Assembly: GCF_001719615.1 (NCBI RefSeq)
Contig: NZ_MDVX01000014.1
Coordinates: 1 to 64,000 of the forward strand
DNA from: Neptunicoccus sediminis
Lineage (GTDB): Bacteria > Pseudomonadota > Alphaproteobacteria > Rhodobacterales > Rhodobacteraceae
Direction of reading: 5' to 3'
Length of the DNA: 64,000 bases
The position numbers were made by a program, and so were the translations under genes. Every line of letters starts with the position of its first letter. The stretch's first letter is position 1. Of the stretch, positions 51,257 to 59,924 are shown piece by piece. The notes beneath the pieces were generated by a model. It saw only the letters and a list, made by a program, of their open reading frames with translations, searched no databases and was not told the DNA's origin.

Positions 51257-51937
51257 TTAGCGGATTACACGTACAATTTGATTTGTTTCCGCATCCACAA
51301 CCACCGCCTGATTATTCACATTCAGGTAGCGGAATTCCGACTGGGGCAGCTCATAGGTTTTAACTGCTTCGGGCACACCGGCGCCTACAACCACTTCGCC
51401 GTCCAGATACACGGTCTCTACCGGATTGGAACTGATATAGGTGATGGTTTCTTCCTCAGGCTCTGCTGCGGCTGTACCGGCAGCCCCGCCCAGAATACCA
51501 CCGGCAATGACGCCGCCGATCGGACCCCCAAGGGCAACACCTGTCAGTGCGCCGAGCGTTGCGCCAACGGCTGCGCCTTCGTTCTCATTCTTCTTGGTGC
51601 CTTCGGCGTCTTCATAGGTCACGGTTTTGACATTGTAGGACTGCGGGCGGGTCGTCAGAGCCACCGCTTTTTCCTCTACATTCACGGCCAGATAGTCAGA
51701 GCTTGACCAGCCTGTGACATCACCGAATTTCACCTGACACCACGATGTTGACTCAAGACAGCCCTCGACACTGGCTTCCTTGCCACCGGGGATTACACCC
51801 ACCACAGAATGGTGCGGGCCGGGGCCGGAGCGGATGTTGAGGTCGGTGGCTGCAACCGCTTCGACTGTTTGCGCCACTGCGGGCAGCGCGGTAGAGATGA
51901 GAAGACTCGAGATCAGGCCTGTTTTTACCAGATTCAT
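51257..51937 (-). CDS. SH3b and DUF1236 periplasmic protein
   Basis: A 226-residue protein with a signal peptide (LISSLLISTALPAVAQ). A bacterial SH3 domain follows (ATDLNIRSGPGPHHSVVGVI, WCQVKFGDVTGWSSSDYLAV), then a glycine-rich zipper-like stretch (ALGGPIGGVIAGGILGGAAG) and a C-terminal DUF1236 segment (VYLDGEVVVGAGVPEAVKTY, VVDAETNQIVRVIR). The start at 51937 has a GGAGG site. A longer frame to 52132 lacks such a site. These proteins are common in alphaproteobacteria and their function is unknown. SH3b domains often bind cell-wall material. Confidence 0.88.
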   Translation of the reverse strand: MNLVKTGLISSLLISTALPAVAQTVEAVAATDLNIRSGPGPHHSVVGVIPGGKEASVEGCLESTSWCQVKFGDVTGWSSSDYLAVNVEEKAVALTTRPQSYNVKTVTYEDAEGTKKNENEGAAVGATLGALTGVALGGPIGGVIAGGILGGAAGTAAAEPEEETITYISSNPVETVYLDGEVVVGAGVPEAVKTYELPQSEFRYLNVNNQAVVVDAETNQIVRVIR

Positions 51938-52276
51938 TTTATGTTCCTCCGTATAATTCATAACTTCGGTTTCATTCCGGTGCCGCCCGGACGGTAAGGG
52001 CACTGGGAAGAGCACCCCGTCCGCCAGCCGGCAACATTCCACTAACGGCAAGCAGCGGATGAAGTTCCTTGAACGGATGGAGAAAAAATGCGGCCCCGCA
52101 GGACCGGCATTTTTACGCCGTTCGGGGCGCACTTACCGGCACTATCCTGCCGGCCTGCGGGAAATAGATCCGGTGAAAACAGACCGGTGCGTCATGAAAC
52201 AGACACTAAATCCGGCCGGACCGGAACTAAATCGGGCGTGTTGCGTTTTCCCTTCACAAAACACAAGGAGCAAAAC
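51938..52276. other. Intergenic region between divergent small genes
   Basis: About 340 bases holding the promoters of the minus SH3/DUF1236 gene and the plus small-protein genes. The AAGGAG site of the plus gene is at 52265-52270. Short GC-rich inverted words such as CCGGCCGGACCGG near 52210 are visible. I see no additional gene or RNA. Confidence 0.4.
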
Positions 52277-52450
52277 ATGTCCGATAGAGATACAACAGTC
52301 GTAACGACAGGTGGCAACGGCGGGAGCTGGTTCCTGATCGGTGCTTTGGTCGTGATCGTCGCGGTCGGTGCCTATTTCTTCTTAGGTGGCGATGCTTCGG
52401 GCCCTGACAAGGACGTGAATGTGTCCATTGAAAACCCTGTAAGCGAATAG
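52277..52450 (+). CDS. Small single-span membrane protein
   Basis: A 57-residue protein starting MSDRDTTVVTTGGNGGSW, then one membrane segment (FLIGALVVIVAVGAYFFLGG) and a short acidic tail. AAGGAG lies 6 nt upstream of the ATG. Small proteins of this layout are common in alphaproteobacteria next to stress or envelope genes, and their function is unknown. It is followed after 13 bp by another tiny membrane protein. Confidence 0.75.
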   Translation: MSDRDTTVVTTGGNGGSWFLIGALVVIVAVGAYFFLGGDASGPDKDVNVSIENPVSE

Positions 52451-52463
52451 AACGGGAACAGCC

Positions 52464-52616
52464 ATGAGCACTGTACTTCTTGTCATTCTCATCCTGCTGC
52501 TGATCGGGGCACTGCCAACATGGGGGTACAGCCGGTCCTGGGGATATTTCCCGTCAGGTGCTTTGGGCATCATCCTGATCATCGTGATCGTGCTTGCCCT
52601 GACAGGGCGCATGTAG
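52464..52616 (+). CDS. DUF3309-type tiny membrane protein
   Basis: A 50-residue protein reading MSTVLLVILILLLIGALPTW, then GYSRSWGYFPSGALG and a second hydrophobic stretch IILIIVIVLALTGRM. The PTWxYSxxWGYxPSG core is the signature of the DUF3309 family. It follows the 57-residue protein closely and is probably cotranscribed. Its function is unknown. Confidence 0.85.
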   Translation: MSTVLLVILILLLIGALPTWGYSRSWGYFPSGALGIILIIVIVLALTGRM

Positions 52617-52798
52617 GGTACCGTGCCGGTCAGACCGTATCTCCACATTAAAGGACCCGTGCCATCAGGCTGCGGGTCTTTTGGTGTCAGAACGAGCAAA
52701 AGCAGCCCCCTGCGTTTGTCGGGTTTTTGCGCGAATAATGTGGCGGGCATCTACGGGGCGCGGTAGCGTCGTTTTCACATACAAGCGGCGAGGGATAT

Positions 52799-54616
52799 AT
52801 GGCGGCAGCAGAAACAGCAGGGTTGGCCCCGGTCATGGCATTTGCCCTTGTGGGGGCCCTTGGCGTGGGGAGCCAGTGGCTGGCCTGGCGTTTGCGAATG
52901 CCCTCTATTGTACTGATGCTGGTGGCGGGGCTGATTTTCGGCCCCTTCCTTGGCATTCTCGATCCTGCGGGACAGTTCGGAGATATGCTCGGGCCGATGA
53001 TCGCCATTGCGGTGGCAATCATTCTGTTTGAGGGCGGGCTGACCCTAAACTTTCACACCCTGCGGGACGCGGCTACCGGCGTCAAACGGCTGGTGGTTCT
53101 CGGGGCGCCGCTTGGCTGGCTCGCCTCTGCGCTGACGCTGCATTATGTGGCAGGGCTGAGCTGGGCTGCCTCGGCGGTGTTTGGCGGCATCATGATTGTC
53201 ACCGGCCCTACGGTCATCGCGCCCCTGCTGCGTCAGGCCAAACTGCAAAAACGCCCTGCTGCCCTGTTGCAATGGGAAGCCATCGTCAACGATCCGGTGG
53301 GGGCACTGGCAGCGGTGCTGGCCTTTCAGGTGGTGATCGTGCTTGAAACGGCCAGTTCGGCCGGTGCCGCCGCGCAGGATCTGACTATTGGCATCAGTGT
53401 CGCCACGCTGCTTGGCATTGCGGGGGGATGGGGCATCGCGCGGGCCTTCCGGCTGGCCTATGTGCCTGAATATATGAAAGTGCCGGTTCTGTTCGTGGTG
53501 CTGCTGAGTGTCTTTGCCCTGTCTGACGGCGTGTTGCATGAATCCGGATTGCTGGCGGTGACGATCATGGGCATCTGGGTCGCGAACGCCCGTCTGCCCA
53601 GCTACACAGAGCTGCGCCGCTTCAAAGAACACGCCACCGTGCTGCTGGTCTCCGGCGTGTTCATCCTTCTGGCCGCCAATATGAGCTGGGCCTCGCTGCG
53701 CTCGCTGGACCTGACGGCGCTGTTGTTTGTGCTGGCGGTGATCCTGATCGCCCGCCCCCTGCCCGTTCTGGCGGCTCTGTCCTTTTCCGATGTGACCTGG
53801 CGCGAGCGTTTGCTGGTGGCCTTTACCGGACCGCGCGGTGTGGTGCTGGTGGCGGTTGCGGGGCTGTTCGGGGAACGGCTGGTGCAGATCGGGATTGCGG
53901 ATGCCGACCGGATCGCGCCGCTTGCCTTTGCGCTTGTGGCGGCGACTGTCGTTTTGCACGGGTTTACCCTGACGCCTATGGCCAGAGTGCTGGGGCTGAC
54001 GGCGTCTTCCACCACGGGGGTGATCATTCTGGGCGGGTCACGCTGGTCTGTGGCGCTGGCCGAGGCGTTACAGAAGATGGGCCTGCAGGTGATTATCGCA
54101 GATCCCAACCACGCCCATCTGCGCGGCGCAAGGGATGCGGGTATAGAAACCTTCTTTGGCGATATTCTGTCAAAGGCCGCCGAGGAACGGATCAACCTTG
54201 TCGCCTATGAGAAACTGATCTGCGCCACGGACAATGATGCCTATAACACGCTGGTGGCCACCGATCTGGCGCCCGAATTCGGTCGGGACAATGTGTTTCA
54301 GGTAAAACGGGTGCGCGAGGCCAGTTCCCGCCACGCCCTGCCCGCCACATTGGGGGGACGCGTGATTGGCGGCGGCAAAACCTACTTTGAGGCCAACGCC
54401 CTGATCTCCCAGGGCTGGGAGTTCCGCGTGACCGGATTGTCCGAAGAATTCACGCTGGATCAATGGCGCGAGAAACATCCCGAAGCCATCCTGATTGCAG
54501 AACTGGGCAAAAGCGGCACCCTGCGTTTCCTTGAGCCGGAGTCAGACCCGAAAAACACCGTGGACGTAGAACTGTTGTCACTGATGCCGGTAAAACCGAA
54601 GCGGCGGGAGAACTGA
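52799..54616 (+). CDS. Cation:proton antiporter with a C-terminal RCK-like domain
   Basis: A 605-residue protein. About a dozen hydrophobic segments form a CPA1-type antiporter, with FEGGLTLNF and the ion-site EAIVNDPVGALAAVLAFQVV (an ND pair). Residues from about 400 form a TrkA-N/RCK-like Rossmann domain (GVIILGGSRWSVALAEALQK, LICATDNDAYNTLVATDLAP), which could sense NAD(H) or other ligands and gate transport. It exchanges Na+ or K+ for H+. It converges with repA, whose gene ends 9 bp further on. Confidence 0.9.
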   Translation: MAAAETAGLAPVMAFALVGALGVGSQWLAWRLRMPSIVLMLVAGLIFGPFLGILDPAGQFGDMLGPMIAIAVAIILFEGGLTLNFHTLRDAATGVKRLVVLGAPLGWLASALTLHYVAGLSWAASAVFGGIMIVTGPTVIAPLLRQAKLQKRPAALLQWEAIVNDPVGALAAVLAFQVVIVLETASSAGAAAQDLTIGISVATLLGIAGGWGIARAFRLAYVPEYMKVPVLFVVLLSVFALSDGVLHESGLLAVTIMGIWVANARLPSYTELRRFKEHATVLLVSGVFILLAANMSWASLRSLDLTALLFVLAVILIARPLPVLAALSFSDVTWRERLLVAFTGPRGVVLVAVAGLFGERLVQIGIADADRIAPLAFALVAATVVLHGFTLTPMARVLGLTASSTTGVIILGGSRWSVALAEALQKMGLQVIIADPNHAHLRGARDAGIETFFGDILSKAAEERINLVAYEKLICATDNDAYNTLVATDLAPEFGRDNVFQVKRVREASSRHALPATLGGRVIGGGKTYFEANALISQGWEFRVTGLSEEFTLDQWREKHPEAILIAELGKSGTLRFLEPESDPKNTVDVELLSLMPVKPKRREN

Positions 54617-54625
54617 GCCGATCCC

Positions 54626-55624
54626 TCACCCCGCCGTTTTGCGTTTCACCCACCCCAGAAACGCGCCGTCGGCGCTGCGCAGTTTCTGGCGCCCGCTGCC
54701 CGCCCACCAGGCCACCCATTCGGATTCCAGCGCATAGATGTCCCAGTCGGGCGCAAGGGCGCGGGCCTGTTCAAGAGCAGCGGCAGAGATCACCGGCTTC
54801 TCGCTTGGCTCCAGCACCACGTTGCGCGGGGCGACGCGGATGATGTCGCCCTCATCCTCGAACAGTTGATAGTCGGGCAGATGGTCGGCGGCGATCATAT
54901 CGCGGATCATCTTGCGAAACACACGGCGGGGCGAATTGGACCCTGATTTCTTCAGCAGGGTTTCCAGACCCACCCGCCATTCCCGCTGGCGCCCGCAATG
55001 TTTGCGCGCGATTTCATAGATGCGCCGCTCCAGCGGTTTGCGCAGGCGGAAGTAATCCCGCGACAGGGTCAACACGGATTTCGAGGCGATAGCGCGGAAC
55101 AGCCAGTCCGACAGTTTCACCGACACGCTGACCATCCGCCCCCGTCCCGTTTTGCGCACGATCTCCCAGCTTTCGATCAGGCCAAAGCCGCTGGTGGTTT
55201 CCAGATCACCAGTGACGATGTTGGTGGTGATGCGGGTGCCTGCCAGACGCTCAAAAGCTTCGCGCAGACGTTTGTAACCATCCCCTGATGTTTCGCGGTT
55301 TGTGGCCACCAGCAGGTCATGGGCCTTGAGGTGCAACACCTGACTGACCGCCCGCCCCGCGTTGATGCCCGCCATAAGCTGGCTCATGCAGTAGATCAGG
55401 ATGTCCTTGTCATGAAGCGTGGCCAGACCGCGCACCGACGGGGTAATCTCGATCACGCTCTCGCCGTGTTCATAGCGCAGGATGCGCCGGTCCGGACGGG
55501 TGGAAAGGGAAAACAGCGGATGCTCCATCGAGGCAAGATCGCTTTTGGGAAGTGCGTCAAACACATCGCACAGGAAAAAATCCGCGGTGGGATACCGGTC
55601 CGGTAACAGCCCTGCTGTTGTCAT
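54626..55624 (-). CDS. repA: RepA-type plasmid replication initiator
   Basis: A 332-residue protein of the replication-initiator family used by roseobacter RepA plasmids. It shows FFLCDVFDALPKSDLASMEH, PLFSLSTRPDRRILRYEHGE, LLVATNRETSGDGYKRLREA and a winged-helix-like centre (RDYFRLRKPLERRIYEIARK). ATG 55624 is chosen because a longer frame to 55801 would run toward the iterons. It is transcribed away from parAB. It should bind the 22-bp iterons at 55809-55874 and open the adjacent AT-rich DNA. Confidence 0.9.
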   Translation of the reverse strand: MTTAGLLPDRYPTADFFLCDVFDALPKSDLASMEHPLFSLSTRPDRRILRYEHGESVIEITPSVRGLATLHDKDILIYCMSQLMAGINAGRAVSQVLHLKAHDLLVATNRETSGDGYKRLREAFERLAGTRITTNIVTGDLETTSGFGLIESWEIVRKTGRGRMVSVSVKLSDWLFRAIASKSVLTLSRDYFRLRKPLERRIYEIARKHCGRQREWRVGLETLLKKSGSNSPRRVFRKMIRDMIAADHLPDYQLFEDEGDIIRVAPRNVVLEPSEKPVISAAALEQARALAPDWDIYALESEWVAWWAGSGRQKLRSADGAFLGWVKRKTAG

Positions 55625-55786
55625 AATACTGCCTGCCTGCGCGCCCTTTTCTGGTCGGGCTTTGCGCGTTATTGTTCTGCTCTGCTCGCTCAACCACAAC
55701 CGTCCGCTTGTCTGCGCCGCCCCTGTTTTCAGGATCCAGTGCGCGAATCTTATCGTGGTTTTAATGACACCCACGCTAGGGGGGCC

Positions 55787-55795
55787 TGTGGATAA
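55787..55795 (-). promoter_or_regulatory. DnaA box
   Basis: TGTGGATAA on the plus strand, so TTATCCACA on minus, is a perfect consensus DnaA-binding site. It lies 13 bp before the first iteron, where host DnaA would help RepA open the origin. Confidence 0.75.
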
Positions 55796-55808
55796 AAGCA
55801 ACCGAAGC

Positions 55809-55874
55809 CAACGTGGTATCGGAATCGCCTGAACGTGGTATCAGAGTCACCTGAACGTGGTATCAGATTCACTG
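55809..55874 (+). repeat. Three 22-bp iterons
   Basis: Three directly repeated units start at 55809, 55831 and 55853, each with the core AACGTGGTATCRGARTC (third unit ATTC). The exact 22-bp period, two helical turns, puts all sites on one face of the DNA. They lie about 185 bp upstream of the repA start and are the likely RepA-binding sites. Confidence 0.85.
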
Positions 55875-56118
55875 CTGTATTTGGAAAGCCGGATTCCTGA
55901 CTTAAAACCAGCGCTTTACCGAAAGACAGAAAGTCCCGTAACTTATAAATAACAGGATTCTTAACTAAGTCTTTTTGCAATGGTGATAAATTTGCCAGCG
56001 TAACCCCTGCTGAACCCCCTGTATTTGCTTAGAAAAATAAGGTTTTTGTGCGGATAATCCTTTCATGTGCTTCGTTTTTGGGTATATTGGGAAAAAAGCA
56101 GCACATACAGGTAAACTC

Positions 56119-57507
56119 ATGGCACAGGCAGCCCTTCCCCCCTATTTCAACATCTCGGCCGATGACGCGCTGGCGGAACTTGGCGACCCCGTAGCCACAT
56201 CGGATTTTGCCCATGTAGCGCAGGTCTGCACACGGGGGCGGGAGGATCTGATGTCTCGCGGTCATGTGGTGGATGGCAAGAAATCCCTGCGGCTGTTTTC
56301 CACCTGGGAGATCACCAAATATCTGATCCCCGTGGCCACCCCCCATTTTCGCCGCGTGCTGAAAGCCAACCCGAACCTGCCCCAGGGCGAGAGCGAAACC
56401 GAAGGCGGGGCGAAGTGGTTTACACTGGACGAGGTGCTGCGCCTTCGCGCCCATTTCGCGACCGAAGGATCGAAGTCCAAGGAATATACCCCCTACCGTC
56501 CCAAGGGCCTGCCCGCCAAAATTGCCGCTGTGGCGAATTTCAAGGGCGGTGTGGGCAAGACCAGCACGGCGGCCCATCTGGCCATGTCAGCGGCGCTGGA
56601 CGGCTACAGGGTGCTGGTGATTGATCTGGACAGCCAGGGCTCCATGACCTCGATCTTCGGCGGCACGGTGCGGGATGAATGGGACACGGTGTTTCCGCTG
56701 ATCGCACGGGATTACGCCACCGACCTGCAGGCAGAAAACCGGCGCCGTGCGGATCGGGGCGATGCGCCCCTGCCCCTTGATGATACCATGACCGAGGCAC
56801 TGGGGATCACGGCACAACAGATTACCCAGAAAACCCACTGGCCGAATATTGATCTGATCGGGGCGCAGCTGAACCTCTACTGGGCGGAATTCCAGATCCC
56901 CGTCTGGCGCATGGGGCTCAAAAGCTGGAAGCTCTGGGATGCGCTGACCAATGCGCTGGAACGGGACGGGGTGCTTGATGATTACGATCTGGTGATCCTC
57001 GACACCCCCCCTGCCCTTGGCTATCTGACCATCAACGGGCTGACTGCGGCGGATATTCTGATGGTGCCCATGGGGGCGTCTTTCCTTGAATTTGATTCAA
57101 CGGGGCGGTTCTTTGACATGCTGCACGCCACGTTCAATTCCATTGAGGAAGGCGAGAACATGGCGGCCCGCGCCCTCGGGCGGGACGAGATCCGTTTTGA
57201 ATGGGATGCAGTGCGCACGGTGATCACACGGTTTGACAGCGGCCAGCAGGCGGAACTGGCCGCGCTGATTCAGGCCTATATGGGGCGGTTTATGACCCCC
57301 TACAGGCAGGATTACACTGCTCTGGTGGGGCAGGCCGGCGAACAGGTCAACGGCATCTACGAGGCCGATTACCGCGATTTCAACCGCGAGACCTATGCCC
57401 GCGGTCGGGAAACCTTTGACCAGACCTATGCGATGTTCAAAAAACTGCTGATCGGAAGCTGGCGGCGGGACGAACTGGAGGCGCAGGGCGCTGCGAGCAA
57501 ATCCTGA
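56119..57507 (+). CDS. parA: ParA-type partition ATPase
   Basis: A 462-residue ParA/Soj-type ATPase with an N-terminal helix-turn-helix-like extension (type Ia size). The deviant Walker A KGGVGKTS lies near residues 142-149, followed by VIDLDSQGSMTSIFGG and Walker B DLVILDTPPALGYLTI. The ATG at 56119 is preferred over 56065 because it gives the normal start MAQAALPPYF. ParA drives plasmid segregation with ParB, whose gene follows after 69 bp. It is divergent from repA. Confidence 0.93.
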   Translation: MAQAALPPYFNISADDALAELGDPVATSDFAHVAQVCTRGREDLMSRGHVVDGKKSLRLFSTWEITKYLIPVATPHFRRVLKANPNLPQGESETEGGAKWFTLDEVLRLRAHFATEGSKSKEYTPYRPKGLPAKIAAVANFKGGVGKTSTAAHLAMSAALDGYRVLVIDLDSQGSMTSIFGGTVRDEWDTVFPLIARDYATDLQAENRRRADRGDAPLPLDDTMTEALGITAQQITQKTHWPNIDLIGAQLNLYWAEFQIPVWRMGLKSWKLWDALTNALERDGVLDDYDLVILDTPPALGYLTINGLTAADILMVPMGASFLEFDSTGRFFDMLHATFNSIEEGENMAARALGRDEIRFEWDAVRTVITRFDSGQQAELAALIQAYMGRFMTPYRQDYTALVGQAGEQVNGIYEADYRDFNRETYARGRETFDQTYAMFKKLLIGSWRRDELEAQGAASKS

Positions 57508-57576
57508 TGGCGCACTGTCATACACCCGAGGCATTTCCCGCGTTTTCTTTGTCCTGCGACAGAAAGGAATAACATC

Positions 57577-58590
57577 ATGGCCCGCAAGAGACTGGCTCCG
57601 GCCAAACCGGATTTCCTGACACAGGACGGCCCTGCCCCCGCGACTGAAACCGCCCCGGAAGCGCCGCGCATGTCTGGCCCGCCAATTGCGCAGGTGGCTG
57701 CCGAGGCTTCGGCCCACAGCGCCCTGCAGGGGCTGGCGGATGATGTCAGCCGCGCCCGTGCTTCTGGTAAGATGATCCTTGATATACCGCTCGATCATAT
57801 TGCGCCGGACCATCTGGCACGGGATCGTATCCGGCTCGACGGTGAGGAGATGAAGGCGCTGATGGATTCCATCCTGCGTCACGGTCAGCGCACCCCGATC
57901 GAGGTGATGGAAATCGAGGGAAGCCAGAAATACGGGCTGATCTCGGGCTGGCGGCGTCTGATGGCGCTGGAGTTCCTGCGCAAGGAAAACCCTGAAAACG
58001 ACCGTTTCGCCACGGTGCAGGCACTGCTGCGCAAACCCGATGCCTCGGTGGATGCCTATGTGGCCATGGTCGAGGAAAACGAGATCCGTGTCGGTCTGAG
58101 CTATTACGAGCGGGCCAGCGTGGCCGCCGAAGCGGTAAAACACGGGGTATTCGGGACTGAGAAACAGGCGCTCTTGTCCCTGTTCGCCACCGCCAGCCGC
58201 CCGAAGCGGTCCCGCATTCGCTCTTTCATTGAAATCTATCACGCCCTTGGGGATGTGCTCAGCTTTCCGGGGCATATTCCCGAACGACTTGGCCTGTCGT
58301 TGGTGGACGGGCTGCGGCGGGATCCCGAACTGGCTGACCGGATCAAGCGCAGCCTGCGGGAGAAACAGCCTAAAACGCCTGATGCAGAGTTGGCCCTTCT
58401 GACGCCATTTGCAGCACCGCCCAAAGAACCAAAGTCTGCGCCCGCAAAAAAAGACGCGCCGGTCCGGCAAAAACTTGGCAACGGGCTGGAAGTGTCTTTG
58501 AAACAGGGGCGCATTGAAATAAAAGGGGAAAATCTGGACGAAAAGACCCTTACGCGGATTGCAGAACTGCTGGAGCAAGAGTCTTTTTAG
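57577..58590 (+). CDS. parB: ParB-type partition protein
   Basis: A 337-residue centromere-binding protein. The N-terminal ParB nuclease-like/CTPase region has RIRLDGEEMKALMDSILRHG, QRTPIEVMEIEGSQKYGLIS and GWRRLMALEFLRKE. Then comes VEENEIRVGLSYYERASVAA with a helix-turn-helix near ALLSLFATASRPKRSRIRSF. The Lys/Pro-rich linker and C-terminal ENLDEKTLTRIAELLEQESF suit dimerisation. It should bind the 16-bp palindromes at 58611 and 59893. Confidence 0.92.
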   Translation: MARKRLAPAKPDFLTQDGPAPATETAPEAPRMSGPPIAQVAAEASAHSALQGLADDVSRARASGKMILDIPLDHIAPDHLARDRIRLDGEEMKALMDSILRHGQRTPIEVMEIEGSQKYGLISGWRRLMALEFLRKENPENDRFATVQALLRKPDASVDAYVAMVEENEIRVGLSYYERASVAAEAVKHGVFGTEKQALLSLFATASRPKRSRIRSFIEIYHALGDVLSFPGHIPERLGLSLVDGLRRDPELADRIKRSLREKQPKTPDAELALLTPFAAPPKEPKSAPAKKDAPVRQKLGNGLEVSLKQGRIEIKGENLDEKTLTRIAELLEQESF

Positions 58591-58610
58591 CGGCTTTCCC
58601 CTGTTGGGAT

Positions 58611-58626
58611 GTTCCGCATGCGGAAC
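58611..58626. promoter_or_regulatory. parS-like palindrome, copy 1
   Basis: GTTCCGCATGCGGAAC, a perfect 16-bp palindrome 20 bp after the parB stop. The outer GTT...AAC is shared with known parS sites. It is nested in a wider inverted repeat, CCCCTG (58598-58603) and CAGGGG (58630-58635). An identical copy is at 59893-59908. Confidence 0.8.
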
Positions 58627-58880
58627 AATCAGGGGCGGAAAACTTATGGGCGCGGTGCGGCGATCATTCCGCTGCCGCGCCCTTGTTTTTAAGGGAGGAT
58701 GGCCGGAGTATTTCCTTCACAGCAGCGGTTTTAACCGTTAGACAGGTTCAACGGCAGCGCGGTACCCCGTCTGCATTTCAGAACTTGCAGCAAAAAGGGG
58801 AACGTTGTGGGGCAACATATGAAACAGGACTCCGTGTTCTTGGAACAGGGACGAGTCTTTTGGACGTTGTAAGGAGCCGT

Positions 58881-59861
58881 GTGCGCTGGGATCTGGATAA
58901 CGACAAGGCGATTGCCGCAGCGGTGCGCCATGCGCGTATTCCGCTGTGTATTTCCGATCCGAACCTGCCGGACAATCCGATCGTCTTTGCCAATGCCGCC
59001 TTTATGGAACTGACAGGCTATTGCGAAAGCGAAGTAATCGGGCGCAACTGCCGGTTTCTGCAGGGGCCGGAAACCACCCCCGAAAGTGTGCAGGCAGTGC
59101 GGGATGCGATTGAATCCTGCCGGGTGGAAACCGTCCAGATCATCAATTACCGCGCGGATGGGACGCGGTTTGACAATGCCCTGCAGATCGGGCCGATACT
59201 GGATGACGACGGCAATGTTGTGTTCATTTTCGGTTCCCAGCTGGATGTAACGGAAAAACGCCGACAGGAAGAGCAGGCGCGGGCGCTGGCCAATGAGGAA
59301 TTGATCCACCGGCTGCGCAATATCGTCAATGTGATGTCCGTTGTCATCAAGATGAGCGCGCGGGAAGAGCCGGACAGCAAAACGCTTGGCGCGTTGGTGA
59401 CACAACGATTGCAGGCCCTGAGCGATGCCCATTTCAGGGCTATTACCCAGCCGGTGGATGTGGGTGTGAACCTTGGCGAACTGGCAGAGGGCATTCTGGC
59501 GGCCTATGCCCCGAAGGGTCCGATGCAATTTGATCTGCAGGGGCCGCAGGTGGCTTTGAAGGGGCATCTGCTGTCTTGCATGTCGCTGGGCCTGCATGAA
59601 TTTGCCACCAATTCCGTCAAACACGGCGCGCTCGGCGCGGAGACGGGCAGGATTGCGCTGAACTGGACGGTAGAGGCCGGTGAAGGCGATGCCCGTCATC
59701 TGGTGCTTCACTGGGCAGAGAGCGGCGGCCCGAAAGTGGTAAAGCCCGAGCGGCGCAGCGGATCGAAAATCGTCAATGACCTGTTTGTGGCTGTGGGGGG
59801 CGCGATCACACTGGATTGGGCTGAAACCGGCCTTCAGGCCCGTGTCAGCTTTCCGCTGTAG
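58881..59861 (+). CDS. LOV-domain HWE histidine kinase
   Basis: A 326-residue blue-light-type sensor kinase if begun at GTG 58881, which follows AAGGAG by 4 nt. An in-frame start at 58683 would add 66 poorly conserved residues. The LOV domain carries the photoactive motif GRNCRFLQG with Cys at about residue 57 and INYRADGTRFDNALQIGPIL. The kinase is of the HWE type: ELIHRLRNIVNVMSVVIKMS (phospho-His), LGLHEFATNSVKHGALG and HWAESGGP. There is no transmembrane segment, so it is cytosolic. No response regulator is adjacent. It lies between the two parS-like palindromes. Confidence 0.9.
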   Translation: MRWDLDNDKAIAAAVRHARIPLCISDPNLPDNPIVFANAAFMELTGYCESEVIGRNCRFLQGPETTPESVQAVRDAIESCRVETVQIINYRADGTRFDNALQIGPILDDDGNVVFIFGSQLDVTEKRRQEEQARALANEELIHRLRNIVNVMSVVIKMSAREEPDSKTLGALVTQRLQALSDAHFRAITQPVDVGVNLGELAEGILAAYAPKGPMQFDLQGPQVALKGHLLSCMSLGLHEFATNSVKHGALGAETGRIALNWTVEAGEGDARHLVLHWAESGGPKVVKPERRSGSKIVNDLFVAVGGAITLDWAETGLQARVSFPL

Positions 59862-59892
59862 ACTCTGATCAGACTCTGATCCGGTGCAAAAT

Positions 59893-59908
59893 GTTCCGCA
59901 TGCGGAAC
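59893..59908. promoter_or_regulatory. parS-like palindrome, copy 2
   Basis: GTTCCGCATGCGGAAC, identical to 58611-58626, flanked by AT on the left and AT on the right, so symmetry extends to 20 bp. It lies between the LOV kinase and the convergent DUF2793 gene. Confidence 0.8.
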
Positions 59909-59924
59909 ATTTGCCCCCCCTGCC

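Larger units (their letters stand above)
55625..56118. other. Probable replication origin region between repA and parA
   Basis: This 494-bp gap between divergent repA and parA contains a consensus DnaA box (55787-55795), three iterons (55809-55874) and an AT-rich stretch (about 55875-56060). These are the usual parts of an iteron-type plasmid origin. Both operon promoters must also lie here. Its function is inferred from layout. Confidence 0.75.

Noticed and set aside
57097-58578. A 493-codon open frame antisense to parA and parB
   Set aside because: Shadow of the partition genes, with no conserved motif.
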